NCBI GenBank assembly: GCA_933822405.4
Contig: CAKOGP040000269.1
Coordinates: 15,168 to 79,167, forward strand
Length of the DNA stretch: 64,000 nt
Origin: Cylindrotheca closterium
Lineage: Eukaryota; Bacillariophyta; Bacillariophyceae; Bacillariales; Bacillariaceae
Direction of reading: 5' to 3'
The translations under genes and the position numbers were made by a program. Below the pieces are notes generated by a model. That model was not told where the DNA came from. It saw only the letters and a list, made by a program, of their open reading frames with translations, and ran no database searches. Of this stretch, positions 10,091 to 20,946 are shown piece after piece. Each line of letters starts with the position of its first letter. The first letter of the stretch is position 1.

Positions 10091-10981
10091 TTAGCTTGCC
10101 ATTTGCTGGAATAGGTGCCAACGAATACGCAACAAGGCTTGATCCGTAAGTTGCTGCTGTGTTTGAGATGCTTCCCGAAGCAGTTGCAGGGTAAGCAAGT
10201 TGGCCCTCGTGGTTGGATGAAGTTTCTTCATCAAGTCAAGCTCCGCTACCATTGGTGTCACAGCGCAAAACGCACTCCGTCTTGGCATGGCAATGGCTGG
10301 GTGATGCTGCATCGCCGAAAGTGGTTTCCATTCTTGGAAATTCTGTGGAGATTGCTGAGATTGTGCTGGTGCTGTTGTTGTTGGTTTGCTCATCACTGGA
10401 GAAACAGGACGTGGAGCTGAAGGTGGGATGGAAACTGGTCTGGATGCCGTGGGAGTCCTTTGAAAGTCTTTTCGAATGGTAGTCAATGACACTGGTTGAC
10501 GTGTAGCACACTTGATCTGGGCACAACGATCCCACTCTCCCTTTTGAAAACAAGCATGCTTGAAGATGTCAGAGTTCATTGTCTCCTTTTCATGGTGACG
10601 TGTAAAGCCCCATCGTGTCAGTTTTCGAACAAACGATGACATGTTTCGAATGTGAAACAATTTGGGCATCTGGTCCGATGTAAACTTCTTTGGGTTCTTA
10701 ATGGTGAATGACTTTCCATCTGGCATCCATTTGAGGTATGGTGAAGATTCATCATCTAGCAATGTCATTAGCTGTTGCGCAAAAGAAAGCTTGTCCATCG
10801 GAGGCGTTGTCATCAGCTTCGTTTCAGCCGAATCTTGTTTTTCTTCGGAAAGCGAACAGGTGGACAACGAAGATGACGATGACGCTGCTGATTCTTCTCC
10901 ATCATTGAGAGCAGCATCCGCAAGTGCCATGAGAGGAGTGATGCTCTGTGAAAGTGGCTTTGATATGGTTTGGGCGGTCAT
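10091..10981 (-). CDS. Heat-shock-factor type transcription factor
   Basis: 296 aa from the ATG at 10981. Residues about 63-160 form an HSF-type winged-helix DNA-binding domain: SFAQQLMTLLDDE, YLKWMPDGKSFTIKNPKKF, then the recognition helix region MSSFVRKLTRWGFTRHHE. The aromatic and basic residues expected for binding inverted nGAAn sites are in place. A Ser/Glu-rich region precedes the domain. After it come a Pro/Ser/Gln-rich linker and a C-terminal segment (LDLMKKLHPTTRANLLTLQLL) that could be a short coiled coil. HSF genes are strongly expanded in diatoms, and most are not simply heat responsive, so the regulated genes cannot be inferred. Confidence 0.9.
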   Translation of the reverse strand: MTAQTISKPLSQSITPLMALADAALNDGEESAASSSSSLSTCSLSEEKQDSAETKLMTTPPMDKLSFAQQLMTLLDDESSPYLKWMPDGKSFTIKNPKKFTSDQMPKLFHIRNMSSFVRKLTRWGFTRHHEKETMNSDIFKHACFQKGEWDRCAQIKCATRQPVSLTTIRKDFQRTPTASRPVSIPPSAPRPVSPVMSKPTTTAPAQSQQSPQNFQEWKPLSAMQHHPAIAMPRRSAFCAVTPMVAELDLMKKLHPTTRANLLTLQLLREASQTQQQLTDQALLRIRWHLFQQMAS

Positions 10982-11546
10982 TGGTTGTATTTGTGATTTT
11001 ATGGTGCGAGTCTGTTGGCAGTCGCTTGTGTCCGCTTACTGTCAAACTGAAGTTTTGTGGGGGTGGGAATCTTGCCGTGAATCTATCGAGCGGTTCGTCA
11101 AAACGGCTGGAGTCCCAGAACTACGCGTTTACCGTATCATATAACAGTATTTTAACAGTATTTAAGCAAACTACCATAAAGCTACTGGCTTTTGCCTTGG
11201 GAACTAAAAGGAATCCCACATCAGGCCGCAAAATTGCGGCCAACAGAATTTAAACTCCGGTAGAAGTTTGAAGGAGGGGCACGATCGGTGCGGTATCTGG
11301 TAAGTACACATCCCGCCCAGGTACTGCTGGCACCAACTGGCATCGTTCGTGCGTGTACCTGGTACCAGGGTACACGTTTACTGGTACGCGTGCGTCATGA
11401 GCGTTTCAACAACAGGCTCAAGGCCCGCCCGCCAGACAGACAAGGCTCGACAATTCGGGACTGGATTGGCCAGGGAGTGACAGTCATGTGAATGAGTGTG
11501 AGAAATGATGAATTCATGGTGCGAGATACTGTAGTTGTGTATTGCA

Positions 11547-12694
11547 ATGACGAACGAAGGAGAACGCAGCCCAATACCTTCTATCAAAGGAATATTGTTT
11601 GATTTGGATGGGACCTTGTTAGATACAGAGAGGTGAGTTCCCATGCGGAAGCTCAGCATTGATTTATTGCCTCAAATCACAAAACAAGGGATTCTCACTC
11701 CTCTTTGGCGTTACTGAATGGGAAACCTCCACTTTCTCATATCATTTCTCACCTAGTCTGAGTGATCAGGCGCTACTGATGGCATTTGGCGATTCATTAC
11801 CAAATACTATTGACAAGATTCCATGGGAATTGAAGCAACAACTCTTGGGTTTGAGGGGTGCAGAGTGGGTTCCAATTGCTTTGAAATATGGTGCCGAGAA
11901 ATGGGGTGTGGAAAATGCGCCTTCACCGTAAGTTATGACTGTATACATTCTATCGTGTGTGCACATGATCTATTGATGATGACGATGATTAAATTTTCTA
12001 ATCACATACACGACATCATCACATCAGGGCTGAAATATGGAAGAATTGGGAAGATAGGTTGAATTCACTGTGTCATCAAGTCGAAAAATGCAAAGGTGCT
12101 CAAGCATTGGTCTGTGCATTGGCAGCCAAGAACATGCCCATGGCAATTGCAACCTCTTCAAGATACGCAGGGGTGAATAAGAAGCGAATGCGGTGCGTGG
12201 AATATTTGTGTAATTTGTGATAGCGGGGACTGACTCTCACCGACCAACTTTGTCGTCTCCCTCATCGTCTTAGGCACGAGGACATATTTCAGCATATTCA
12301 GCTGATTGTCGCTGGGGATGATCCAGCGGTAAAGAATGGAAAACCAGCACCAGATATCTATCTAGAAGCGGCACGCCAACTGAAAGTGGATCCGAAAGAG
12401 TGCTTGGTGTTTGAAGATGCGTTGTCAGGAGTCAGGTACGTTAGACTAGAGCGTACTAGTACGCGGCATTACATGTCTTTTCAGATATAAAATATTGGGC
12501 TCAATTTTTTTCACTTGTATATTAACTACAGGGCTGGAAAGGCTGCAGGTTGCTTTGTCGTGGCCATTCCGGACTCGAGGTTCACCGAAAAGGAAAAGAC
12601 AGTCTTTCGAGAAGAAGCCGATTTAGTGCTAGATGATTTGACGAAGTTCGATGGTTCAAAGTTTGGAATATCATTAGATTTGACAAAGACGTAA
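11547..12694 (+). CDS. HAD-superfamily phosphatase (HDHD1/GPP-like)
   Basis: Five exons: 11547-11632, 11757-11927, 12028-12192, 12274-12435 and 12532-12694. All introns have GT-AG ends and every junction restores the frame, giving 248 aa. Motif I is [11 protein letters not shown] (nucleophile and acid Asp), motif II is ATSSR, motif III is [11 protein letters not shown] (Lys) and motif IV is [12 protein letters not shown] (metal Asp). The helical cap lies between motifs I and II, as in subclass I enzymes such as pseudouridine-5'-phosphatase or glycerol-phosphate phosphatase. The exact substrate cannot be told. With four introns in 1.15 kb it is the most intron-rich gene in the window. No targeting peptide is visible. 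Confidence 0.9.
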
Positions 12695-12907
12695 CAAAAG
12701 AATAAATAGTTTACAGTACCTACTACATGTCTTGTACGAATACTGATTCAGGTACTGTAACACTACAGTATGATGCTGTACCGGGTACGATCCGAGACTC
12801 ATGAACAAAGTGGGTTGGTTTGTATCCCCCAAATCAATTCCTCTATTTTATATGACTTTCGGAATGCACACACCGTCAAACTATAATATTAGCAATGAAG
12901 GGACCTC

Positions 12908-13774
12908 ATGAAATTGGCAGTGTTTCGTGCATTAGCTAGCAAGGCAAATCGACTATCTGAATCATCAGCATCAGCAATCCCGCTTTTGCAACGAATACAA
13001 GACTGTGCAAGCGAGTCGTCATGCTTTCAAGGCGTTGAGCTGTCCTCTTCTCAAATCAGCAAGACTGTAATTGACCAATGCTCATCACTCAACGTTCAAG
13101 TCTTGTGCAAACTGACACCGAACGATACGGACGATGCCTTTCGTCAATTGGATGACCTGTCTTTGAAACTATCCAAAGTTGAAGAGAAAATTGTGGGTGA
13201 TGTCGTTCGTCTGGTTGTCGTGGAAGAGCCATTGGTTGATGTCGTATCCACAACCACACTCGATTACCTTTCGGACGTCCTGCCGGTCGCGGCTCAGTTT
13301 ATGGAGACACACCCGACCATTGGAAAGCTCAAGGGAGAGCGAAATGCGCATGGGAATCCATTGGATAACCACGTACTTGGAGTGTGCCACCGCCTTCATC
13401 AAAGATCCGTCTCCCAAAACGAATTGCTATGTTCCAATGGAAGTGAAACCTTGCAACACATCATGGATATCCTCGATGTTTTTCCGCCAACTCGACTTTC
13501 ATTGGATACATATATTTCTTCTATTCTGGAGACTGCCGTACATGGCAAAAAAGAGGAAATGAACGCCTGGGATTTGGAACCACTGATTCAAGGCATTGAT
13601 CATTTTGAATGCGAAGGGTGGATGAACCCAAGAGACAATGATCGTCAGGATAGCTTCCACGAGCAAGTTTGGAATTGGCAAAAAGAGGTAAAAGTAAACG
13701 AGACTTACGCGTCTTGCAGTGCTGCAGCTACTGCAGAGTTGTTGCGCGATTACTTCCATTCGTCGATAGGGTGA
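12908..13774 (+). CDS. Hypothetical protein
   Basis: 288-aa single-exon frame starting at the ATG at 12908. The family is not recognised. It is acidic and leucine-rich with regular alternation suggesting an alpha/beta or helical globular protein. Features include a VVRLVVVEEPLVDVV strand-like stretch and a histidine-rich middle (NAHGNPLDNHVLGVCHRLHQ). There is no membrane segment. An N-terminal stretch (MKLAVFRALASKANRL) could be a weak mitochondrial presequence. It lies downstream of the HAD gene on the same strand, about 210 bp away. Length and composition make it likely to be a real gene; the function is unknown. Confidence 0.6.
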   Translation: MKLAVFRALASKANRLSESSASAIPLLQRIQDCASESSCFQGVELSSSQISKTVIDQCSSLNVQVLCKLTPNDTDDAFRQLDDLSLKLSKVEEKIVGDVVRLVVVEEPLVDVVSTTTLDYLSDVLPVAAQFMETHPTIGKLKGERNAHGNPLDNHVLGVCHRLHQRSVSQNELLCSNGSETLQHIMDILDVFPPTRLSLDTYISSILETAVHGKKEEMNAWDLEPLIQGIDHFECEGWMNPRDNDRQDSFHEQVWNWQKEVKVNETYASCSAAATAELLRDYFHSSIG

Positions 13775-14380
13775 AGATGATGTCGTTTCAAGCCTACAAA
13801 ATTCCGGCTATACCACTATAGCTGCAGGAGCTCGTCCGACATGTTTAGTATCTGGAAGATGGCCAATATTTTCATAGAAGATGCATATGCGGTCTGGTGA
13901 GGGTGTGGTACGGACTTTTATATTGATTACATGCGCAAAGGACGGCATTGGACGTATGTGTATTACATTATTCTCTAGCATGAGAACTACTATAACTATA
14001 TCGAAACATCTTGAGCATTAGAGTCCTGTCATAGCTTTGCTGTTGGCTTGACTGCTAAGAATCTAACTGACCAGAATGATTTCGTTTCATACGATCCCGA
14101 TCGGATTCTCCTCGAGGGAACCGTGTATCTCAATTGCATCCTATGCCCATAACCAACAAGGGACATCCATTCGTCGGATGTTGCAGTGGCAATTACGAGG
14201 GTAACAACTTGCTCGGGCGTGGACGAGTTCCGCTCGCACTTCAGGCAGTACGTCAAACCGAGGTTCTTGCAGCGTCAAGGCAATGGTGAAAAAGATTTCC
14301 CCAAACCAAACAATCGTGTGGTTCGGCAATTTGGTCTTCCTCCTTACAAGGCTGTCATGAAGAATCAACCAATTTGCAAT
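13775..14380. other. Intergenic region between convergent genes
   Basis: About 600 bp between the stop of the unknown gene and the stop of the pseudouridine synthase gene on the opposite strand. Only shared 3' ends are expected. No credible gene or repeat was seen. Confidence 0.5.
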
Positions 14381-15574
14381 TCAAAATGGAGTGTCAGTTT
14401 CAAATACCATCGGTGCATTCGAAATGGGATGATATATGCAGAGCTTCTTGGCGTGTAGGCAAAGTTTCGAACATTCACCCGAGTCTTCCTCCATTCCATA
14501 AATTTCATCGCCTACAATGGGTGTCCCCAATGCTTGGGCACAATGGACTCGAAGTTGGTGAGTCCGTCCAGTCCAGGGTCTTAGGTTCAGACGGGTGACA
14601 GGCTTATTCCCATCTAAGTATTCAAAGCCCGCCAAGCTCCAGGTCGTGAGACTTTCTTTGGGCGCCACTCGAAAGAGTTTGTGGTTTCGCTTTGCAGTTT
14701 CATTGGCTCCATCTTTGGCAGTCTCCTCGTCTCCATTGCTGGTTTCTGCATCCAATTCGCCAATGCTGTCTGGTTTGGGCTGGGCCACCCTCATGAATGG
14801 AGGATTGTTAATATCCCGTTCTAGATCCACATCAATTTCCCCTTCGGGTTGCTTAATGGTATCATGTCCGTGAACCAGCGCTTGGTAGGTCTTTTGGACT
14901 CGACGATTCTTAAAGTCTGAGTGCAACTTGGACAAGGCTGGAAGCGATAAGGCATACACGAGTATCCCACTCGTTGCCATATCCAAACGATGCACCACCA
15001 TCTGATCCAAATCGATATCTGGTTGGAGTGCATCATAGACCAGATTTGCCAAGGATGGGTTGCGACGATGTCCAGGGACCGACAGGACTCCACTCGGTTT
15101 GTCCACAACACAAATATCAGCGTCACAGTAGAGTATCCGCAAAGCCGATAGCGGCACTGGTTGTCTAGCTTTTTGCTCAGCTTTAATTTTTTGCAGCAGT
15201 TGAAGCTTTTGTCTAGCAGAAAGTGTATCGTGTTCCTCCATCTGCGTCCGCGACGAATAGGAAAGAAAGAAATCTGCTGGATTCTTTCGCACATCTTCCA
15301 ACGACAGGCATTCTATTTCGGAAAAGGTCTTATTCAACTCATCTGTTTGAGTCTTAAACGGTGAGATAGATGGACCTGTGGTGTGATATAACTGCAATGG
15401 AAGCATCACTCCTTCTCCATCCTTCCAGTCGACAGTCTTAATGGTCACCTCTCGATTCTTCATCACAAAGTCATGTGATAAGCCTTGAACGCAGCAATCT
15501 TGACTGAGAGCTGAAACTACTTCCATACATGATGAGGATAGGAGGGTCTGAATGAATACGGCAAGCTTTTTCAT
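14381..15574 (-). CDS. RluA-family RNA pseudouridine synthase
   Basis: 397 aa from the ATG at 15574. The catalytic domain starts about residue 140 ([20 protein letters not shown]). It carries the catalytic-Asp motif [11 protein letters not shown], then KTYQALVHG and the C-terminal signature [19 protein letters not shown]. The enzyme isomerises uridine to pseudouridine in rRNA or tRNA. An insertion of about 50 residues rich in Glu, Asp and Asn ([20 protein letters not shown]) lies between the catalytic core and the C-terminal part. The first 25 residues are hydrophobic and could be a signal or organelle presequence, so an organellar location is possible. No separate S4 domain is seen. Confidence 0.92.
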   Translation of the reverse strand: MKKLAVFIQTLLSSSCMEVVSALSQDCCVQGLSHDFVMKNREVTIKTVDWKDGEGVMLPLQLYHTTGPSISPFKTQTDELNKTFSEIECLSLEDVRKNPADFFLSYSSRTQMEEHDTLSARQKLQLLQKIKAEQKARQPVPLSALRILYCDADICVVDKPSGVLSVPGHRRNPSLANLVYDALQPDIDLDQMVVHRLDMATSGILVYALSLPALSKLHSDFKNRRVQKTYQALVHGHDTIKQPEGEIDVDLERDINNPPFMRVAQPKPDSIGELDAETSNGDEETAKDGANETAKRNHKLFRVAPKESLTTWSLAGFEYLDGNKPVTRLNLRPWTGRTHQLRVHCAQALGTPIVGDEIYGMEEDSGECSKLCLHAKKLCIYHPISNAPMVFETDTPF

Positions 15575-16929
15575 TCAGCTTCAGTTCCACACGCACAAAG
15601 ATGTACGAAGAGACGAGGATGTTGAAGGTTAATGTTAATGATGATTTGTGATTGCGGTGGTATTTGCGTTGCATGTTGATTTGAAGGACTTTTTAATACC
15701 CCTATTTTGCTGATGCCTGACAGACGCGTATCAATTTATTCGTCGTGCTACTATACCGGTACCGTATTATGCATGGGTGGTTACAGTTGTGGTTTGTAAC
15801 TGGTTGTAATGATCAATGATCAATGATGACATGTCATGGTTCATGGTTGACGATCGAATGCTATGCTCCAACAACTAGCAAGCAAAAATCTCATACGCCT
15901 AAATTAAGAAACGTCTTGGTAAGCGGGATGAAGTGGTCTGTGAAGTATTGAATCAAATTCATTGAGAACTGACCGATCGCTTTCGAAGTCTAACTCGACA
16001 AGGTTAAGAATCGATCTAAGTGTCACTGTGTCTCACAAGTCAACAAATATCAACACTATCCCACTACAGAAACATTCTAATCTACTGTAAAGAATTATTG
16101 GAGGCAGTCCGAGAAAAAAATTCATATATTGGACAAGATATAACCATGTCATGGTCGCGATTTCTGAAGTGAGATATTGGCAGTTTACCAAGATCGGCTG
16201 CTATTGATGCCATAATGACATGCTTCACACCCCATATCGGTGCACCATCGTCATAAAAAGCTATTTCTGAATCCATGGACATTCCTCGTCTGATGAAATT
16301 GGCTTGGATCTGAACAAATGGCGAGACGAAAGTGTGGGGACTAGCGCTAAGACTCATTGCGATGAGGTGCACAGCTTGAAGCTCTTTGTGATTCCAAGGA
16401 ATCAGCCGGACTAGCATTTAAAAATCAGCCGACCTAGCATTTTTAACAATCAGACGCACCATATGAGACTGATACGATACGGCGGACTTGAGACGACGAT
16501 TGATTTCATTAGCAGCTTTGCCATCATCAAATTTCCAATGGAAACCTTCAGAGTTGGAAGAAGGGAATACAAATTACAACCTCATCTTCATTATCTACGT
16601 CAGCAAGCTAGCTCACTTGACCCATGGGTGCAAGGAGTGTTCTCTCGCCTGTCGACAATAAGAAATATAGACAGTAGTAGGTGGAGCTGAAGTTTTATGA
16701 TTTACTGTCCAATTTGAAATGCTACAGCAGCTTACAGATGATGCGATGCCCGCTTGGTACCAGAAGTATGAAGAAGGAATAGAGAATCAACGTTTCTATC
16801 TACTGTAGTGTCTTCACTGTAGTTTAGCGTCTTCCAAGCTGCGCTGCAATATGATCTTTCCAGACAAAGATGGAAGGAGAAACAGTTCGTTGACCCTAAG
16901 GCGATTCCATGAAGCAAATTTGTTCAACT
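15575..16929. other. Gene-poor stretch of about 1.35 kb
   Basis: It contains short open frames on both strands (for example a 111-codon frame at 16417-16082, minus) but none with recognisable protein character. A small imperfect direct repeat, a block reading CAGCCG then (G)ACTAGCATTT, sits at about 16404-16452. Promoter elements of the pseudouridine synthase gene should lie near 15600. Nothing else is supportable. Confidence 0.45.
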
Positions 16930-19900
16930 TCATTTGGAAGTGGGAGGAGAAAATTTGGTGGCTTGCGATTTCTCCATCAACAAGTCGCGCAGTTCAGGGT
17001 ATGTCAAATCGTTCCACTTGATTTTTGATCCAGCAATATCAGCAAGAGCCATCGACGCCAGCCGCTGCTTCACAATTCGCTTTGTTTGCGTTTGAAAATC
17101 CCGAGTATGTTCGTAGGACAAGTCCTTTTTCAAAATTCCCTTGCTTTTGTTTTGCGCCCGCTTGACAATGAGCTGCATGATTTCTGAATTTGGAGGACTT
17201 TTTCTTGTCAGAAACCGAGTTTTTCCAATCATCTCGATATCTCGAAGCTGCTTCAGGCACTCGACTGCGGTTGAACCATCTTTTGTAGTGATTGGATCTG
17301 TCCAATCTTCGACATTACTTCCCTTCGCAATGTTTCTCAATCCTGACTCGTTCATCAAGTGAAGCTTGACATCTTTTATTGATGACTTTGACCAATCAAG
17401 TTTTGATCCAGTCAATCGATTCAGCGCCATAGAACCTAGTTGATGTTTGACAATTTTTCGAGGATACGTGTTGATCTCACGATCCAAACTTAAAGCAAAA
17501 GATTCCTTCAAGACACTGTTTGACTCATCACTTGATTGAATCGAAAGCGTAGTTAGTTCAAAGGCCTCAGGATCGAAGGCTGCGAAATCAGTTGGAGATG
17601 GCCTAGTCATATCAAGTTTCAAATCTCCGATCATTCCAATGTCAGCGAGAGCCTTCAAAATCTCAATTGGGCTTTGACCAATTTTGTTTTTTGGCATCTC
17701 GTTTGGTATGGATTCCACTTCGTAGGATTTCATTCTATCAACGAGCGATGCCGATGGTGCCCTTTTCTTGGGCTTTTCAAGAGCCTGCTCATCGCGCTTT
17801 TTTCTTGATTGAAAACCGTCTTTGTATCCTAGAGCAAAGATCGATTCGGATTGCTGCAACAACTGCTCAATGTCTTCGTCACCATCAGCGGCTAATTTCC
17901 CATAAGGATGACTAATTGTTGCCAATTTGTGTCCCCAAGACGCTCGTGTACGCGGACGCGGAGAAGCAGCAACGTGACTGATCTTGATAGATTTGTTTTC
18001 TGGTGTCGAATAGAGTATGAATCGATGAGATATAAAGAGATGAAAGTCACGAAGGCAATACGTAATTCCGATGCTTCTTACCAAAGAGCTGACCAAATCT
18101 TTTTGTCGGAGGTTGTGGTGGCTTGAATGAACGCTTCTGAGAATACTTCGACTTGGATAGGACAACCCAGCTTTGGGTGTCCTCGGTATACTTTGGATTA
18201 TCCATAGCACTATCTTGCTTATCATTTTCGGGTATTTGGTCCATACTGGAAAGCCTCTCTTCACAAAGGTATTCAAACTTTTTGAGATCGAAAACATTAT
18301 CAGTGGGATCCATGCACTGTTCGTAGAAACTTTCGACTTCGTCATGGGGTAGGTCCCGATATGGTCTTGGTACAATGGAGTTGATCTCAGAAGGTAATGC
18401 TGCTAGACATGACAGACCGGCTGAGATCGGGCCACGGAATGTCTTGTCATCGTCACCGAAAAGTTGCAATTTTCCAACGCATCGTCCTTCTTTCTTTGCA
18501 GCAGAAAGGAAGTCCACTATTTCTTGTGCCGTTGGTGACATGCGGCGCCCATAGTTGTACCCATAATCCACGCAAATGCCATCTTGATATGTTTGCAAGT
18601 TCCATACCAGTCCACCCAAGTACGTGTCGACGTTCCCTTCAATGGCTTGGGCAATTTCCCACGCATAGCCACTGTTGGTTATTCCACCCTCGGCATCAAA
18701 GCTATCGGTTCCACCAGCATAATCAGTTCCAAGAAAAGCATCCAATGCCATTGCTGCTAACTGCTGTTTTGCAACTTTGTATGGTTCGTTTGGGTCATGC
18801 CAAACCTCATATTCGAGGAATGAGTCAGAATCGACATCGCCAAGGGTCATGCGCACAAGAACAAGAGTACTGTCGCCTTCGTCCGCCCCATTTTCAATCG
18901 ATGTATGACCATTTGTAGTTATCTCCTGGAGCACACTGAATTCCGCTGGCTTTGGTAAGAATCCAGAATCCATCATGGTATTGACCTCTCCAAGTGGAGT
19001 CTTTCGCGATCGCTGAGCATCGTCATCGTCATCGTCATCCTCGTCGTCGTCCTCGTCATCATCATTGCCGAAATTGCGATCGTTTAGTGGAATAGAGTCC
19101 GCAACTTCTTGAAAAAAATCAATACAGAAATCCAACTGCAGCTCTAACGAGTTTGCCTCAATGAGTCCAGATGTTGGATGTTGGGCCAAGACTTTCATGT
19201 ACATCGACAAAAGCCTTGAAAATCCCCGTGCTCCTCGTAAGCGTGGAAGGTAATCGTTGCCATTCATCATCATGAGCAGGACAAAGTCTGTCCGTGCTTG
19301 GAAAATCTGGCGGGTTTTCTCAATTGGGCTCTTCAGCGACGAAGACGGCAATCTTTCCGCAAGCGTCCGTGTGGTTTCCCACAATGAAATGCAAAAATGG
19401 TTCTGACGTTGCTGTCGTACAACAAACACATTGTGAGCAAAATTTGGCGGGATAACCATTCCCTCCAATAGGAGATCTGAGTCGTCTCCGAGGAAGCATA
19501 TACTTTCGTGCCGGTCTTTTGGTTTGCGCTTGGAATAGACATTTGAATTTGGGGAAAACGGTCCATGCTCCCAGACCCAATCCATCAGTTTGATTTCTCC
19601 CTCTCCATGTACAGCACTAGAACTGATGTAAATATCTACACCTTTTAGTTTCGAGTCGCGAAGCATGAGCCTTTGCCACGCCCAATAGACCAAGGCAGAT
19701 TCCATTGATTTCATAAAGTCAGTCCCTGGTGTAATCTCAATACTGTCGAGCTCTCGCTTGAAGGAACGCTTTCGTTTTTGCCGTTCTTTCTTGCTAAGAC
19801 GCAACTTTTCAAAGTGTTCTAGTTTCCAGCTGATTCGAACATACGTGCTGTACCGCCTTCGCCGTTGGGTGGCCAATTTGGCGGCCCCAGGTGGACCGTC

Positions 19901-20344
19901 CACAGCCAATACTAATGATTTGGTGGGTGTAGCAACTTGGATCAGTCGATCAAGCTCGCCCATCAGAATCGCAAGTGCTTGTTCGCGACTTCGGCTGCGT
20001 CTCATGACAATGTGCAATACTTGATTCATGTCCACCAGTACATGATCAAAATAGTCCTGAGATGTGTTGTCAATCGGTGTTGTGGAATCCGGAAAATTAT
20101 CTTCAAACCAAGCGCGCAACCCCTTGATCCCACATAGCGCTGTTGTTGATGATCTTCTGTGACAATCAGATGGATGTAATATTGGGTCACACTTAGCAAG
20201 AGGCGGCGGTGCAATTCGTATTGACGTAGGATGATGTGTTGATTGAAAGCCAACCACTGTATTGGAGTGCCAGCATAAGACAACTGATAGTATTAGATGT
20301 ATTGGTTTCGTTCTGTCCCATGCCAATGGTGCCTTTCTTCTCAT
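16930..20344 (-). CDS. XRN-family 5'-3' exoribonuclease with plastid-type presequence
   Basis: Two exons, 20344-18082 and 17999-16930 (82-bp intron, GTAAGA...ACCAG), give 1110 aa. Residues 16-32 are a hydrophobic signal peptide ending VVG, followed by Phe33 and a Ser/Thr/Arg-rich region: a diatom-style plastid presequence. The XRN nuclease core starts at GIKGLRAWF (72-80). It keeps VDMNQVLH, VDGPPGAAK, ITPGTDFM, the acidic motif HGEGEIKLMDW, FLGDDSDLL and MNGNDYLPRLRG, so the metal-binding Asp/Glu set looks complete. An insert with a run of Asp/Glu (about residues 445-460) follows. The C-terminal third lacks known XRN1/XRN2 domains and carries repeated modules built round L(A/G)xMAL. Predicted role is 5'-3' RNA decay in the plastid. 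Enzyme family is firm, location inferred. Confidence 0.85.
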
Positions 20345-20946
20345 AACTGAAGAAGATGTTGGCTTTTCTGATGGCGGGAGTAGGTATCAAATGGAAGCCA
20401 GTTGCAATAGATGTCAGAGGATGTCTCGTGACCTCTCTTCCAACATGAGTAAAATCTGCCGGCATAGTTGACTCGTTCGATCCGTTTAGAAATTCTGCAT
20501 TGCTTGACAACATGATTGATTCATTCATTCTAGGTCCTACAATCTACGGTATGGATTCATCAACATGTTAAAAGAGTTAGATTGTTCTAGATTTTCATTT
20601 CCATCCATAAGATGACTCTACATGGTTTCGCAGATATCATAAGAGATTACAAATCATCACCTGCATCAAAGCCTCAAGTACGTGCGTACTAATTTATTTA
20701 TTACCGAGATACGACCCTTTCGATTCAAAATTACCGTTAATCAATTCATTCTTTAACACCACCTTCATTTCTATATAATTTCGGTATGTAAAACAGAGAA
20801 TGCCGTTAAATAGAAGCCAAATATTTCGAATCCATCACGAAATGTGCCCATACTCAATATCACCTCCTACTGTACCTACCATTTGCAAGTAATAAGGCTC
20901 ATCCGACGTCTCTTCGAATTATTGAATAATAGTAACACAAGCAAAT

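Noticed and set aside
16082..16417. 111-codon minus-strand frame with an ATG
   Set aside because: No motif, no sustained codon pattern, stop immediately upstream, and no partner exon was found. Kept only as a note within the gene-poor stretch.
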